Part shown: one piece after another, positions 1 through 5,722 of the stretch
How positions within the stretch are numbered: the first letter of the stretch is position 1
Layout of the letters: each line of letters opens with the position of its first letter
DNA from: CAZAGT01 sp964484515
GTDB lineage: Bacteria; Desulfobacterota; DSM-4660; Desulfatiglandales; HGW-15
DNA: 6,927 bases
Reading direction: 5' to 3'
NCBI GenBank assembly: GCA_964484515.1
Contig: CAZAGT010000283.1
Coordinates: forward strand, 1-6,927
Translations under genes and position numbers: made by a program
Notes under the pieces: generated by a model
What the model was told of the DNA's origin: nothing
What the model saw: only the letters and a program-made list of their open reading frames with translations
Database searches by the model: none

Positions 1-232
1 CCCATGGCCGGGCGTTAGGGAATCAAAGATCTCATTTCATGGAGTTTCATACGAGCCCGGGGATAAATCAAGACGGATATGAGCCCCGAGGAGCGGGATG
101 CGAGCGCACGCGGTCTATCTCGCTCTCCTTCCAGCATTCTCACCTTGCCAAAAAGCCGATCAGTCCATACATTGACCATGCCGACCAGGTTCCTGAGCTA
201 ATTACCTTCAAATTGCTTCTGGAGGTCCAGTT
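1..232. other. Upstream region without a supported gene
   Basis: I see no convincing coding region here. The first 18 bases could be the last codons of an upstream gene (reading ...PMAGR then TAG at 16-18), but five codons cannot establish that. A longer open frame from position 39 runs into the DUF362 gene in another frame, has no recognisable protein features and is probably chance. A small inverted repeat, GAGCG at 102-106 with CGCTC at 121-125, is present but weak. The end of this stretch supplies the ribosome binding site of the next gene (GGAGG at 221-225). Confidence 0.5.
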
Positions 233-1168
233 ATGTCTGAACAGAAAAGTCGGGTGGCCTTTTTGAAGATCCAAGACCGAAAATCCGGGGTTGAGCAGTC
301 GATCAGGGCCCTGGGGATCAACCCGGTCAAAAACAAGGACGTCCTGATCAAGCCAAACTTCAACACGGCGGACCCGGTTCCCGGCTCGACCCACAACGAT
401 ACCCTGGTGGCCCTGATCGAGGAAGTCTGGAAGATGGGGGCCAAATCCGTCAGCCTTGGGGAACGTAGCTATCCGGTGACCAGGGAGGTCATGAATCAAA
501 TGGGGGTCCTCCCCCTCTTGAAGGAACGGGATGTGGACGTCATCGACTTCGACGGACTAGAAGACAGGGACTGGGTGAGATTCAAGAATAACGACAGCCA
601 CTGGCAAAACGGTTTTCGGGTTGCGCGCCCCATCCTGGAAGCTGAATGCCTCGTGGCCACCTGCTGTCTCAAGACCCACCAGTTCGGCGGCCGATTCACC
701 ATGTCCCTCAAGTTGAACGTGGGGGTGGTCCCCACCAGCCGCCACGGATACGACTACATGACGGAGCTTCACGGTTCCCCTCACCAACAAAAGATGATCG
801 CCGAGATCAATGAGCCTTTCCGACCTGACCTCGTCGTTCTGGACGGGATCGACGCCTTCGTGGATGGCGGCCCCATGACCGGCAAGCGTGCCAAGGGAAG
901 TGTCTTCCTGGCATCTACAGACCGCGTGGCCATCGATGCGGTTGGCGTCGCCGTTCTCAAGTCGCTCGGCAGCAACGCCCAGATCATGCGTCCCGCGATC
1001 TTCGATCAGCCTCAGCTCGCCAGGGCCGCCGAGCTGGGCCTCGGCGCCTCTTCAGCGAGGCAGATTGACGTCTTCGCGGCCGACGACCAAAGCCGGGAAT
1101 ATCGCGACCGGATCACCGAGATATTGATGGATGGGGGAACTGACAAGTCACGTATCCCTCGGTCGTGA
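233..1168 (+). CDS. DUF362 domain-containing protein
   Basis: This 311-residue protein looks like a member of the DUF362 family (PF04015), whose biochemical role is not firmly established. Supporting motifs are KPNFN at residues 40-44, an LKTH segment at 146-149, SLKLNVG at 158-164, an LDGID segment at 203-207, and a DRVAIDAVG stretch at 230-238. The end resembles the usual family finish, with a GLGASS turn followed by a beta strand near 269-281. Some family members carry ferredoxin-like 4Fe-4S cysteine clusters. This one has only an adjacent pair (C144, C145) plus C139 and so probably binds no cluster of that type. No signal peptide or membrane segment is visible, so it is likely cytoplasmic. 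The ATG is preceded by GGAGG at 221-225, seven bases away, which supports this start. It stands alone, 394 bases from the next gene, with no evident functional tie to the transport genes. The family call is fairly secure; the function is unknown. Confidence 0.85.
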   Translation: MSEQKSRVAFLKIQDRKSGVEQSIRALGINPVKNKDVLIKPNFNTADPVPGSTHNDTLVALIEEVWKMGAKSVSLGERSYPVTREVMNQMGVLPLLKERDVDVIDFDGLEDRDWVRFKNNDSHWQNGFRVARPILEAECLVATCCLKTHQFGGRFTMSLKLNVGVVPTSRHGYDYMTELHGSPHQQKMIAEINEPFRPDLVVLDGIDAFVDGGPMTGKRAKGSVFLASTDRVAIDAVGVAVLKSLGSNAQIMRPAIFDQPQLARAAELGLGASSARQIDVFAADDQSREYRDRITEILMDGGTDKSRIPRS

Positions 1169-1205
1169 GACCTGTCAAAGAGCCTTTCGGCGACGAGCTC
1201 AGGTC
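1169..1205 (+). repeat. Hairpin directly after the DUF362 stop codon
   Basis: GACCTG (1169-1174) and CAGGTC (1200-1205) form a perfect six-base inverted repeat beginning at the base after the TGA stop. Inside it, AGC (1181-1183) can pair with GCT (1197-1199), and TCG (1187-1189) with CGA (1194-1196), closing a GCGA tetraloop of the stable GNRA type. No T tract follows, so it is not a canonical intrinsic terminator. It could protect the 3' end of the transcript, or be chance. Confidence 0.35.
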
Positions 1206-1562
1206 CGAGTGGATCAACTTGCGCGCCGGTTTGTGAGTCGGTTTCGAATCAGAGCACGACAATCCTTCAATAGCTGCCCTTGCCTTTAGCCTTCTCTGCA
1301 AGGAATGGGGAACGTTTCGAATTTGAATCATCTTCGACATGTTTGGAGCACATTTTGTCGTTTGGAACATCTCGGGAAAGATGACATAACCGTACGTGCT
1401 CAAAAAGAATATAAGAAGGTTCAGATTTCCTTTTCCTTAAAAAACAGCTTTGATCTCAACCACACCATTGGTATAGGAGGCTGATAAAACCTGTCTTTTC
1501 CTCACCCGGCTTCCGTGTCGGGTATCAGATGCCAACGTCAGGAGTAGAAAGGAGCGCCTCCG
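1206..1562. other. Intergenic region upstream of the outer-membrane channel gene
   Basis: There is no supported gene in this AT-richer gap. Short direct repeats are visible: GTTTCGAAT at 1241-1249 and 1314-1322, and GTTTGGAGCA at 1341-1350 against GTTTGGAACA at 1360-1369, nineteen bases apart. Spacings of roughly two helical turns are seen at regulator sites, but I cannot name a regulator. ACCCG (1504-1508) and CGGGT (1519-1523) could form a small leader hairpin. The ribosome binding site AAAGGAG lies at 1548-1554. Confidence 0.4.
1450..1477 (+). promoter_or_regulatory. Weak candidate sigma-70 promoter for the channel gene
   Basis: TTGATC at 1450-1455 and TATAGG at 1472-1477 are separated by 16 bases. 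Each box matches four of the six consensus positions. It is the best arrangement I found by eye in the gap before the channel gene and would give a leader of about 80 bases. Such matches arise easily by chance, so this is a candidate only. Confidence 0.2.
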
Positions 1563-3293
1563 ATGTCGGAAAAAGGAACTTTTGGTCGTCTCTCGTCCGC
1601 CGTGGTGATCCTTGTGTTTCTCGTTGCCGGGTGCACGCCGATGGTGGGCCCGGACTACCTGAAGCCGCCCGAGGCACGGCAGGAGAAGGAGTGGATCCAG
1701 GAGGAAGATCCAAGGCTCAAGAATAAGGAGATGGGCTTCAGTGAGTGGTGGACCCTGTTCAACGACCCGGTCCTCGACACCCTCATCCAGACCGCCTACC
1801 GGCAGAACCTGCCCCTTCAGATCGCGGGTGTGCGGATCCTGGAGGCCCGCGCCAACCTCGGGATTGCCATCGGCAACATGTACCCCCAGCAGCAATCGGT
1901 TGGCGGCGACCTCGCCTATCACAAGATTAGTGAAAACGCCGCCAATACGAATAATGTGTTCATGGACATGATGTATTGGGACACCAGCATCGGCTTTGAT
2001 GTGGCTTGGGAGATCGATGTCTGGGGAAAGTTCCGCCGCTCGGTGCAATCGGGCATCGGCACCCTGGAGGCCACGATCGCCGACTACGACGACATCTTGG
2101 TCTCGGTGACGGCGGAGGTGGCGCGGACCTACATCCTGATTCGAGTGTTCGAATGGCGCCTCGAGATCGCACACCACAACGTGGAGATCCAGCAGCGCTC
2201 ACTCCAGATCACCGAGGCACGCTTCGAGGCCGGAGCGGTGACAGAGCTGGATGTGGCGCAGGCCAAGTCGTTGTTGCATGACACGGAGTCGCTGATCCCG
2301 AGCTTCGAGATCGGACTGCGCCAGACGAAAAACGCGCTGGCGATCCTCCTGGGGCTGGTGCCGAGTGAAATCGACGGAATCCTGGGAGAGCCACGGCCGT
2401 TACCCAAGGTGCCGCCGGAGGTGGCGGTGGGGATCCCGGCGGAGCTCTTGCGGCGGCGACCGGACATCCGGTTTGCCGAGCGGCAGCTGGCGGCGCAGAG
2501 TCCCTTGATCGGGGTGGCCCGGGCGGATCTGTTCCCGCACTTTGGGCTGTTCGGCACGGTCGGCCTGGTCTCGAGCAATGCCTCAATCACGGCCGCCGGC
2601 GGTGGTTCGCCCCTCTTCGGTGGCGGCGGCGGGAGCACCCTCGGGAACATCTTTCAGCTGAACCGCAGTTTTGCGGTTGCAGGGACGGGGCCGACGGTGC
2701 GCTGGGACATCTTCAATTACGGCCGACTCAAAAACAAGGTGCGGGTGGAAGATGCGAGATTCCAGCAGCTGGTGGTGAACTATCAGAATACCGTGCTACG
2801 GGCGGCCCGGGAGGTGGAAGATGCGATGGTGGCATTTCTGCGCTCGCAGGAGCAGTTGAAGGCCCTGGAGCAGAGTGTGGCAGCGTCCAAGCGTTCGGTG
2901 GATCTATCCATGATTCAGTATCGTGAGGGATTGGTGAGTTACCAGCGGGTCATCGATTCACAGCGTTTTCTGACAACCCAGCAAGATAGAATGGCGGACG
3001 TGGCCGGTTCGGTGGGTACCAGCCTGGTGGCCACGTACAAGGCCTTGGGGGGTGGCTGGCAGATCCGCGTCGGCAACGATTTTGTGCCAGAGGTGCTCAA
3101 GGAGGCGATGCGGCAGCGGACCGATTGGGGCAACCTCCTGGAGTCCCAAAAAACGGTGCCACCGGCCGCCGCCCAGCAGTACCGGGAGGCCAAAGGGGTC
3201 GTCTGGTGGGAGGATGAGAAGCCTTCCCTGCAGGTCGACCCGCCGGGGACGGTCTTGGACCAACGCAACCAGTGGCGTTGGCCTGATTGGTAA
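1563..3293 (+). CDS. Outer-membrane efflux lipoprotein, NodT/OprM (TolC-like) family
   Basis: This 576-residue protein is an outer-membrane factor: a trimeric TolC-like channel that opens the outer membrane and spans the periplasm for a partner inner-membrane pump. The N-terminus is a lipoprotein signal with hydrophobic core at about 13-22 and lipobox V21-A-G-C24. A VGPDYLKPP motif (28-36), typical of NodT-class proteins, follows. The two family repeats are visible: helices around 180-265 with GAVTELDVAQAK (224-235), and around 400-498 with EGLVSYQRVIDSQ (455-467). The hallmark segment RRRPDIRFAE (297-306), then IGVARADLFP (316-325), sits before the second beta hairpin. Two oddities are a glycine-rich insert (344-362) in that hairpin and a tail of about 77 residues after the usual ending ALGGGW (494-499), finishing RWPDW. 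The tail makes it longer than typical members. AAAGGAG at 1548-1554 supports the start. No adaptor or pump gene adjoins it, so its partner is unknown; the MCE transporter downstream is one candidate. Confidence 0.93.
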   Translation: MSEKGTFGRLSSAVVILVFLVAGCTPMVGPDYLKPPEARQEKEWIQEEDPRLKNKEMGFSEWWTLFNDPVLDTLIQTAYRQNLPLQIAGVRILEARANLGIAIGNMYPQQQSVGGDLAYHKISENAANTNNVFMDMMYWDTSIGFDVAWEIDVWGKFRRSVQSGIGTLEATIADYDDILVSVTAEVARTYILIRVFEWRLEIAHHNVEIQQRSLQITEARFEAGAVTELDVAQAKSLLHDTESLIPSFEIGLRQTKNALAILLGLVPSEIDGILGEPRPLPKVPPEVAVGIPAELLRRRPDIRFAERQLAAQSPLIGVARADLFPHFGLFGTVGLVSSNASITAAGGGSPLFGGGGGSTLGNIFQLNRSFAVAGTGPTVRWDIFNYGRLKNKVRVEDARFQQLVVNYQNTVLRAAREVEDAMVAFLRSQEQLKALEQSVAASKRSVDLSMIQYREGLVSYQRVIDSQRFLTTQQDRMADVAGSVGTSLVATYKALGGGWQIRVGNDFVPEVLKEAMRQRTDWGNLLESQKTVPPAAAQQYREAKGVVWWEDEKPSLQVDPPGTVLDQRNQWRWPDW

Positions 3294-3299
3294 AAGTTC

Positions 3300-3321
3300 G
3301 ATTGAGCGAAGACGCTCAATC
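3300..3321 (+). terminator. Compact hairpin after the channel gene, possible terminator
   Basis: GATTGAGCG (3300-3308) and CGCTCAATC (3313-3321) form a perfect nine-base stem with the four-base loop AAGA, starting seven bases after the TAA stop of the channel gene. The following stretch is T-rich but interrupted (AATGTTCCTTGTTTG), so the U tract is poor. Position and shape suggest a transcription terminator or 3'-end stabiliser. If it terminates efficiently, the channel gene and the permease gene are separate transcription units. Confidence 0.55.
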
Positions 3322-3443
3322 AATGTTCCTTGTTTGTAGAGCGGTGTCTGTTACCGGGAGAAGGTATCTGACGTGTGAACAGAATATTCCACTTGTGGCG
3401 GGCCGGCACTCTTGAATGATGAAAGAAACGGTTTGTTGACCTG

Positions 3444-3566
3444 CTGAGGCTGTCGGAAAACACCCATCTGCGGCGTACTTCTATGTACGCCTCATTCCTC
3501 GGGATTTAGGAGGCCTTGCATCTGGACATTTTCCATCAGCCTCAGAGAAAAAGGTTTTTCGACAGC
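3444..3566. repeat. Composite palindromic element, likely a dispersed MITE- or REP-like repeat
   Basis: About 120 bases of nested inverted repeats lie between the channel and permease genes. The left arm 3444-3460 begins CTGAGGCTGTCGG and ends AAAA. It is complementary to 3529-3545 at 15 of 17 positions, including a perfect nine-base outer part (CTGAGGCTG with CAGCCTCAG at 3537-3545). The same arm (3449-3460) is also complementary to 3555-3566 at 11 of 12 positions. In the middle, GGCGTAC (3472-3478) and GTACGCC (3485-3491) form a perfect hairpin with a six-base loop, and CCTC (3497-3500) pairs with GAGG (3510-3513). There is no coding potential and no obvious target-site duplication at the ends. 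Similar terminal words with a GTACGCC core seem familiar to me from scattered repeats in deltaproteobacterial-type genomes, but that is recollection, not a search result. Confidence 0.6.
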
Positions 3567-3604
3567 TTCGCTAGAGTTAGTGCTTGAGTATTCGGTGGGA
3601 ATAG

Positions 3605-4759
3605 ATGAACGAGGGATTGGGATATAAGACCGGCGCGGGAAAGCTGAGTTTCAGCCGTCCCAGCGAGGGGGCTGTTCTTATGAAGCTCACCGGCTCTTGG
3701 CGATTCAAAGATAAAGTCCCCTCGGCCGATGCGGTGGTCAAGCGATTCGAGTCCCTGCCGCAGATAAAGCGCCTTGCCTTCGACACCAAGGAACTTGGTG
3801 AGTATGACACCGCCCTCCTGACGTTCCTGAAAAGCCTCATCGGCGATTGCGCCAGGATGAACGTTCGGGTCGAACGGGACGGACTGCCCCAGGGGGTACA
3901 GCGGCTCCTGGCTCTGGCCTCGGCGGTACCGGTCAAAAAGGATGCACGCAAGGCAGCCGCCCGAGAACCTTTATTGGCCACGATCGGCAACCAGGTCATC
4001 CATTTCGCACACTCCACCGGGGAGATGCTCGGCTTCGTCGGCGAGGCCCTCCTGGCCTTCATTCGGTTGTTACGGGGCAAGGCCACTTTCCGGCGCTCGG
4101 ATTTTGCCTTGACCATCCAGCAGTGCGGTGCCGATGCCCTGCCGATCGTCACGCTGATCAGTTTCCTGGTCGGTCTCATCCTGGCCTTTGTGGGTGCCCT
4201 GCAGCTCAGGCTCTTTGGCGCCCAGATCTACGTGGCCGACCTCGTAGGGATCTCGATGGTCCGGGTCCTGGGCGCGGTGATGACCGGCATCATCCTGGCC
4301 GGACGTACGGGCGCATCCTTTGCCGCGGAGCTTGGGACCATGGAGGTCAACGAGGAGACCGATGCGCTCAGGACCCTAGGTATCCAACCGATGGAATTCC
4401 TGGTTCTGCCTCGCATGCTGGCCCTCTTGCTTATGATGCCGTTGCTTTGCCTCTATGCAGACCTGATGGGCGTCCTGGGAGGCCTCGTGGTCGGCGTGGG
4501 CTTGCTCAACATGAACCTGGCCGAGTATGTGAACCAGACAAAGTCTGCGCTGAATTTGAACCACTTGTGGATCGGGCTCGTTCACGGAGCGGTGTTCGGT
4601 GTGCTGGTGGCCTTGGCCGGATGCTTGCGGGGCATGACGTGCGGGCGCAGCGCCGCGGCCGTCGGCACCGCAACGACCTCCGCCGTGGTGACGGGCATCG
4701 TGAGCATTGTCGTAGCCACGGCCATCCTGACGATTATCTTCAATGCCTTGGGAATATGA
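3605..4759 (+). CDS. MlaE-family ABC transporter permease with N-terminal STAS-like domain
   Basis: This 384-residue protein is the inner-membrane permease of an Mla/MCE lipid transporter. Residues about 13-115 form a STAS-like domain resembling MlaB; its E66-Y-D-T-A70 segment sits where STAS domains carry the conserved D-S/T pair, so T69 may be the functional residue. Residues about 125-384 are the MlaE permease: a membrane-associated helix near 129-157, then hydrophobic segments at roughly 178-200, 215-232, 268-300, 321-345 and 359-383. The conserved cytoplasmic segment starts GRTGASFAAELGTMEV (233-248), continues with EETDALRTLGI (250-260) and ends with a PR pair (269-270). A second family motif, AAAVGTATTSAVV, lies at 350-362. 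The ribosome binding site is modest (GGTGGGA, 3594-3600). A downstream ATG at 3680 would delete the first STAS strand, so the first start is preferred. In E. coli MlaB is a separate protein; fusion to MlaE is known in other lineages. The partner is the ATPase downstream. Confidence 0.93.
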   Translation: MNEGLGYKTGAGKLSFSRPSEGAVLMKLTGSWRFKDKVPSADAVVKRFESLPQIKRLAFDTKELGEYDTALLTFLKSLIGDCARMNVRVERDGLPQGVQRLLALASAVPVKKDARKAAAREPLLATIGNQVIHFAHSTGEMLGFVGEALLAFIRLLRGKATFRRSDFALTIQQCGADALPIVTLISFLVGLILAFVGALQLRLFGAQIYVADLVGISMVRVLGAVMTGIILAGRTGASFAAELGTMEVNEETDALRTLGIQPMEFLVLPRMLALLLMMPLLCLYADLMGVLGGLVVGVGLLNMNLAEYVNQTKSALNLNHLWIGLVHGAVFGVLVALAGCLRGMTCGRSAAAVGTATTSAVVTGIVSIVVATAILTIIFNALGI

Positions 4760-4803
4760 GCGAAGCAGTGACGAGTGAAGAAAGAGCCGACGACATGGAC
4801 TAG
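4756..4803 (+). pseudogene. Fifteen-codon mini-ORF overlapping the permease stop; possible relic of the ATPase start
   Basis: An ATG at 4756 overlaps the permease stop codon in the ATGA arrangement typical of translationally coupled operon genes. It reads MSEAVTSEERADDMD and then stops at TAG (4801-4803). The real ATPase reading frame begins only at 4935, leaving an unusually long spacer for this operon. One explanation is that this is the original 5' end of the ATPase gene, cut off by an insertion or rearrangement in 4804-4934. It could equally be a coupling leader or simply chance. Confidence 0.25.
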
Positions 4804-4826
4804 TTTGAGGTCGAAGAACAGGGTCT

Positions 4827-4850
4827 AGGTGTCAGGTTTCAGGTGTCAGG
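4827..4850. repeat. 7-base tandem repeat (about 3.4 copies)
   Basis: Heptamers AGGTGTC (4827-4833), AGGTTTC (4834-4840) and AGGTGTC (4841-4847) follow each other, with AGG starting a fourth. The ten-mer AGGTGTCAGG therefore occurs twice, fourteen bases apart. It lies in the permease/ATPase spacer. Copy-number change here would alter spacing but not the reading frame of either gene. Confidence 0.8.
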
Positions 4851-4934
4851 GACTAAGAGAGCAGGGATTGAGGTTTTGGGAGCGATTTGAACTGACGAGC
4901 TGACGAAGAGGCAGGTCAAAGGGTAGAAGCAATA

Positions 4935-5705
4935 GTGACCACGGGTAATTCGCATATCCTCGTTGAGGACCTCACCATGGCCTATGGCGATTTTGTGGTC
5001 ATGCGGGATCTCAACTTTGTGATTCAAAGTCGCGACATCTTCATCATCATGGGCGGCAGCGGTTGCGGCAAGAGTACCCTGATGCGCCACATGATTGGTC
5101 TCATGTCGCCGGCCAAGGGGAGGGTCGTCTACGGAAAGGTGAGTTTCTGGGATCAGGACCCTGCGGAGCGGGAGTTGATGATGAGACGTTTTGGGATCCT
5201 CTACCAGAGCGGTGCCCTCTGGAGTTCGATGACCCTGGCGGAGAACGTCATGCTGCCCCTGGAGGAGTACACGGATCTGGGTCGTGAACAGATGCAAGAG
5301 GCGGCGGCATTCAAACTTTCCCTGGTGGGTCTGGCGGGTTTTGAAGACTTCTACCCATCAGAGATCAGTGGCGGGATGCGGAAAAGGGCCGGCCTAGCCC
5401 GCGCCATGGCGTTGGACCCCGAGATCCTCTTCTTTGATGAACCGTCGGCGGGCCTCGATCCGGTGAGCGCCAGGCGCCTGGATGACCTGATCCTGGAGCT
5501 GCGCGACAGTCTCGGGACGACGGTCGTGGTGGTGACGCATGAACTGGCGAGTATCTTTGCGATCGGCAATAATTCAGTCTTTCTTGATCCCGATACCAAG
5601 ACGATGATCGCCCAAGGGGATCCCAAGAAGCTCCTCGCAGAATCTGAAGACCCCAAAGTGCGCGAGTTTCTAACGCGAGGAGAAGAGACCGGGAAACGAA
5701 GTTAA
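4935..5705 (+). CDS. MlaF-family ABC transporter ATP-binding protein (GTG start)
   Basis: This 256-residue protein is the cytoplasmic ATPase that powers the MlaE-type permease. All ABC elements are intact: Walker A GGSGCGKST at residues 40-48; Q-loop Q91 within YQSGALWSSMT (90-100), the form characteristic of MlaF-like proteins; signature ISGGM at 144-148 followed by RKR; Walker B ILFFDEP at 164-170; D-loop SAGLD at 171-175; and switch histidine H202. Length is normal for the family. The GTG at 4935 is the only plausible start that retains the first strand (ILVEDLTMAYG, 8-18). The in-frame ATG at 4977 would remove it, and upstream the frame closes at TGA (4893-4895) with no other initiation codon. 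The ribosome binding site is poor (AAAGGG at 4918-4923, eleven bases away), so translation may be weak or depend on coupling. It follows the permease by 175 bases and precedes the MCE gene by 17, consistent with one operon. Confidence 0.95.
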   Translation: MTTGNSHILVEDLTMAYGDFVVMRDLNFVIQSRDIFIIMGGSGCGKSTLMRHMIGLMSPAKGRVVYGKVSFWDQDPAERELMMRRFGILYQSGALWSSMTLAENVMLPLEEYTDLGREQMQEAAAFKLSLVGLAGFEDFYPSEISGGMRKRAGLARAMALDPEILFFDEPSAGLDPVSARRLDDLILELRDSLGTTVVVVTHELASIFAIGNNSVFLDPDTKTMIAQGDPKKLLAESEDPKVREFLTRGEETGKRS

Positions 5706-5722
5706 GGTCGAGAGGTCAGATC

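Noticed and set aside
39..266. 75-codon open frame upstream of and overlapping the DUF362 start
   Set aside because: It has no recognisable domain, no clear ribosome binding site, and overlaps a well-supported gene start in another frame.
1343..1358. Possible sigma-54 promoter in TTGGAGCACATTTTGT
   Set aside because: The essential GG-N10-GC spacing is not met; GG at 1345-1346 faces GT at 1357-1358.
1113..1403. 96-codon open frame on the minus strand in the gap after DUF362
   Set aside because: Composition and sequence show no protein family features, and it runs antisense into the end of a real gene. It is probably chance.
1382..1415. TGACAT and TATAAG as a promoter pair upstream of the channel gene
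   Set aside because: The spacing of 22 bases is too long for a sigma-70 promoter and no good -35 box lies at the correct distance from TATAAG.
1437..2177. 246-codon minus-strand open frame opposite the channel gene
   Set aside because: It is a shadow of the GC-rich channel gene; the histidine- and arginine-rich translation resembles no known protein.
3444..3566. CRISPR array or tRNA-like interpretation of the structured gap
   Set aside because: There are no regularly spaced direct repeats with unique spacers, and the stems do not form a cloverleaf with the conserved tRNA positions.
3847..4803. 318-codon plus-strand open frame inside the permease gene
   Set aside because: It is a glycine/arginine-rich out-of-frame shadow of the permease. 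Only its final 15 codons after the ATG at 4756 are of interest and are listed separately.
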